Made by a program: the position numbers and the translations under genes. Shown here piece by piece: positions 23,717-24,043 of a stretch of DNA of 24,043 nt. Within the stretch, counting starts at the first letter, position 1. Each line of letters opens with the position of its first letter. The DNA is from Chloroflexota bacterium (GTDB taxonomy: Bacteria > Chloroflexota > Anaerolineae > Caldilineales > Caldilineaceae): the NCBI GenBank assembly GCA_003577005.1, contig QEUW01000069.1, positions 1-24,043 of the forward strand. The letters run 5' to 3'. The notes beneath the pieces are model-generated. The model searched no databases. It was not told the origin of the DNA and saw nothing but the letters and a program-made list of their open reading frames with translations.

Positions 23717-24043
23717 ATGAAACCAATTGGCAAACATCTCTATTCTCGTCTCGTCATCCTGCTCGCTGTTTTCATAATGGGCACCCCAGAAGAATCCATC
23801 GAATTTCGGCTCAGGGTTCGCCCCCCAGGTGATGCTTTTTTTTCTGAACAGATCTGAGTGATTGCAACCATCATCCCTAGTGAAGAAGTGTCCGGGCTAC
23901 TTTACACTTATGCTGGTGATGTGAACAATAGTCCAATGAGGATGAGCAAGACCGTTTGGGATAAGCAGTTGACGAATAGAAATGGGCTTGATTGGCATCT
24001 GACCATTCAAGGGGGTCCACGATTTGGCGGCATGTTTGATGGG
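23717..24043 (+). pseudogene. Signal-peptide ORF interrupted by one in-frame TGA (runs off the window)
   Basis: ATG 23717 opens MKPIGKHLYSRLVILLAVFI, a signal-peptide-like start. After 46 codons there is TGA at 23855, and the same frame is then open from GTG 23858 to the window end (62 codons, including GLLYTYAGDVNNSPMRMSKT and GLDWHLTIQGGPRFGG). A run of eight T (23836-23843) lies just before the stop, but other frames there also have stops, so a simple slip does not fix it. Either the gene carries a nonsense mutation or the sequence has a base error. No family is recognised. Confidence 0.45.

Noticed and set aside
23855..23857. TGA recoded as selenocysteine or tryptophan
   Set aside because: No selenocysteine-insertion-type hairpin was noticed just after it, the family is unknown, and all other genes in the window use TGA as a normal stop (for example 5671, 8666, 11409).

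Overview
The window looks like GC-rich chromosomal DNA from a bacterium, most plausibly a member of the Chloroflexota (Anaerolineae/Caldilineae type). That is inferred from gene content: a CHAT-domain protein with a glycine-rich linker, a Uma2-family protein, SH3b-fused sugar dehydrogenase, a golvesin-like M23 peptidase, and a sugar operon with GMC oxidoreductase and sulfatase. No rRNA, tRNA, CRISPR or complete insertion sequence was seen. Functional calls rest on motifs read by eye.

Layout. 1-498 is the end of a PLP aminotransferase (HisC/CobD type). 631-2223 is a CHAT peptidase-like protein, convergent with an exported YkuD L,D-transpeptidase (2251-3006, minus). 3007-3754 has no gene but carries several inverted repeats. 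3755-5251 is a xylulokinase. From 14066 down to 5328 seven minus-strand genes form a probable sugar-catabolic operon, in transcription order: an unrecognised 590-residue protein, a small GT-A-like protein, a mandelate-racemase-type acid sugar dehydratase, a GMC oxidoreductase, a sulfatase, an AraA/FucI-type isomerase and L-rhamnose mutarotase. 14397-16247 is a secreted SH3b-SH3b-PQQ sugar dehydrogenase. 16412-17666 is a uridine-kinase-like P-loop kinase followed by a beta-carbonic anhydrase. 17796-18431 (minus) is Uma2. 18675-19336 is a frameshifted LuxR-type regulator. 19574-23701 encodes exported proteins: a TolB/PD40 propeller, an M23 peptidase and a lipoprotein with a duplicated domain. 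The window ends in an ORF interrupted by one in-frame TGA.

How the genes fit together. The minus-strand operon plus xylulokinase reads as deoxy-sugar or pentose use from a sulfated or otherwise decorated glycan: sulfate removal, anomer conversion, aldose-ketose isomerisation and ketose phosphorylation, with a possible parallel oxidative arm (GMC oxidation, then sugar acid dehydration). No transporter, lyase or dedicated regulator is visible, so the substrate is open.

The most notable signals are not genes. Two exact 16-bp matches to the ParB-binding site parS (TGTTTCACGTGAAACA) lie 1.9 kb apart at 9492-9507, inside the GMC gene, and 11393-11408, in an operon gap. They suggest a centromere region near the replication origin. 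A run of nine G separates a strong ribosome-binding site and ATG (19574) from the body of the propeller gene in another frame, as in a phase-variable gene or a sequence error. A palindrome with core ATTCCGGGAAAGGGC occurs twice, 16 kb apart, with different loops. Four of the gaps in and just upstream of the operon hold arrays or palindromes of short words.
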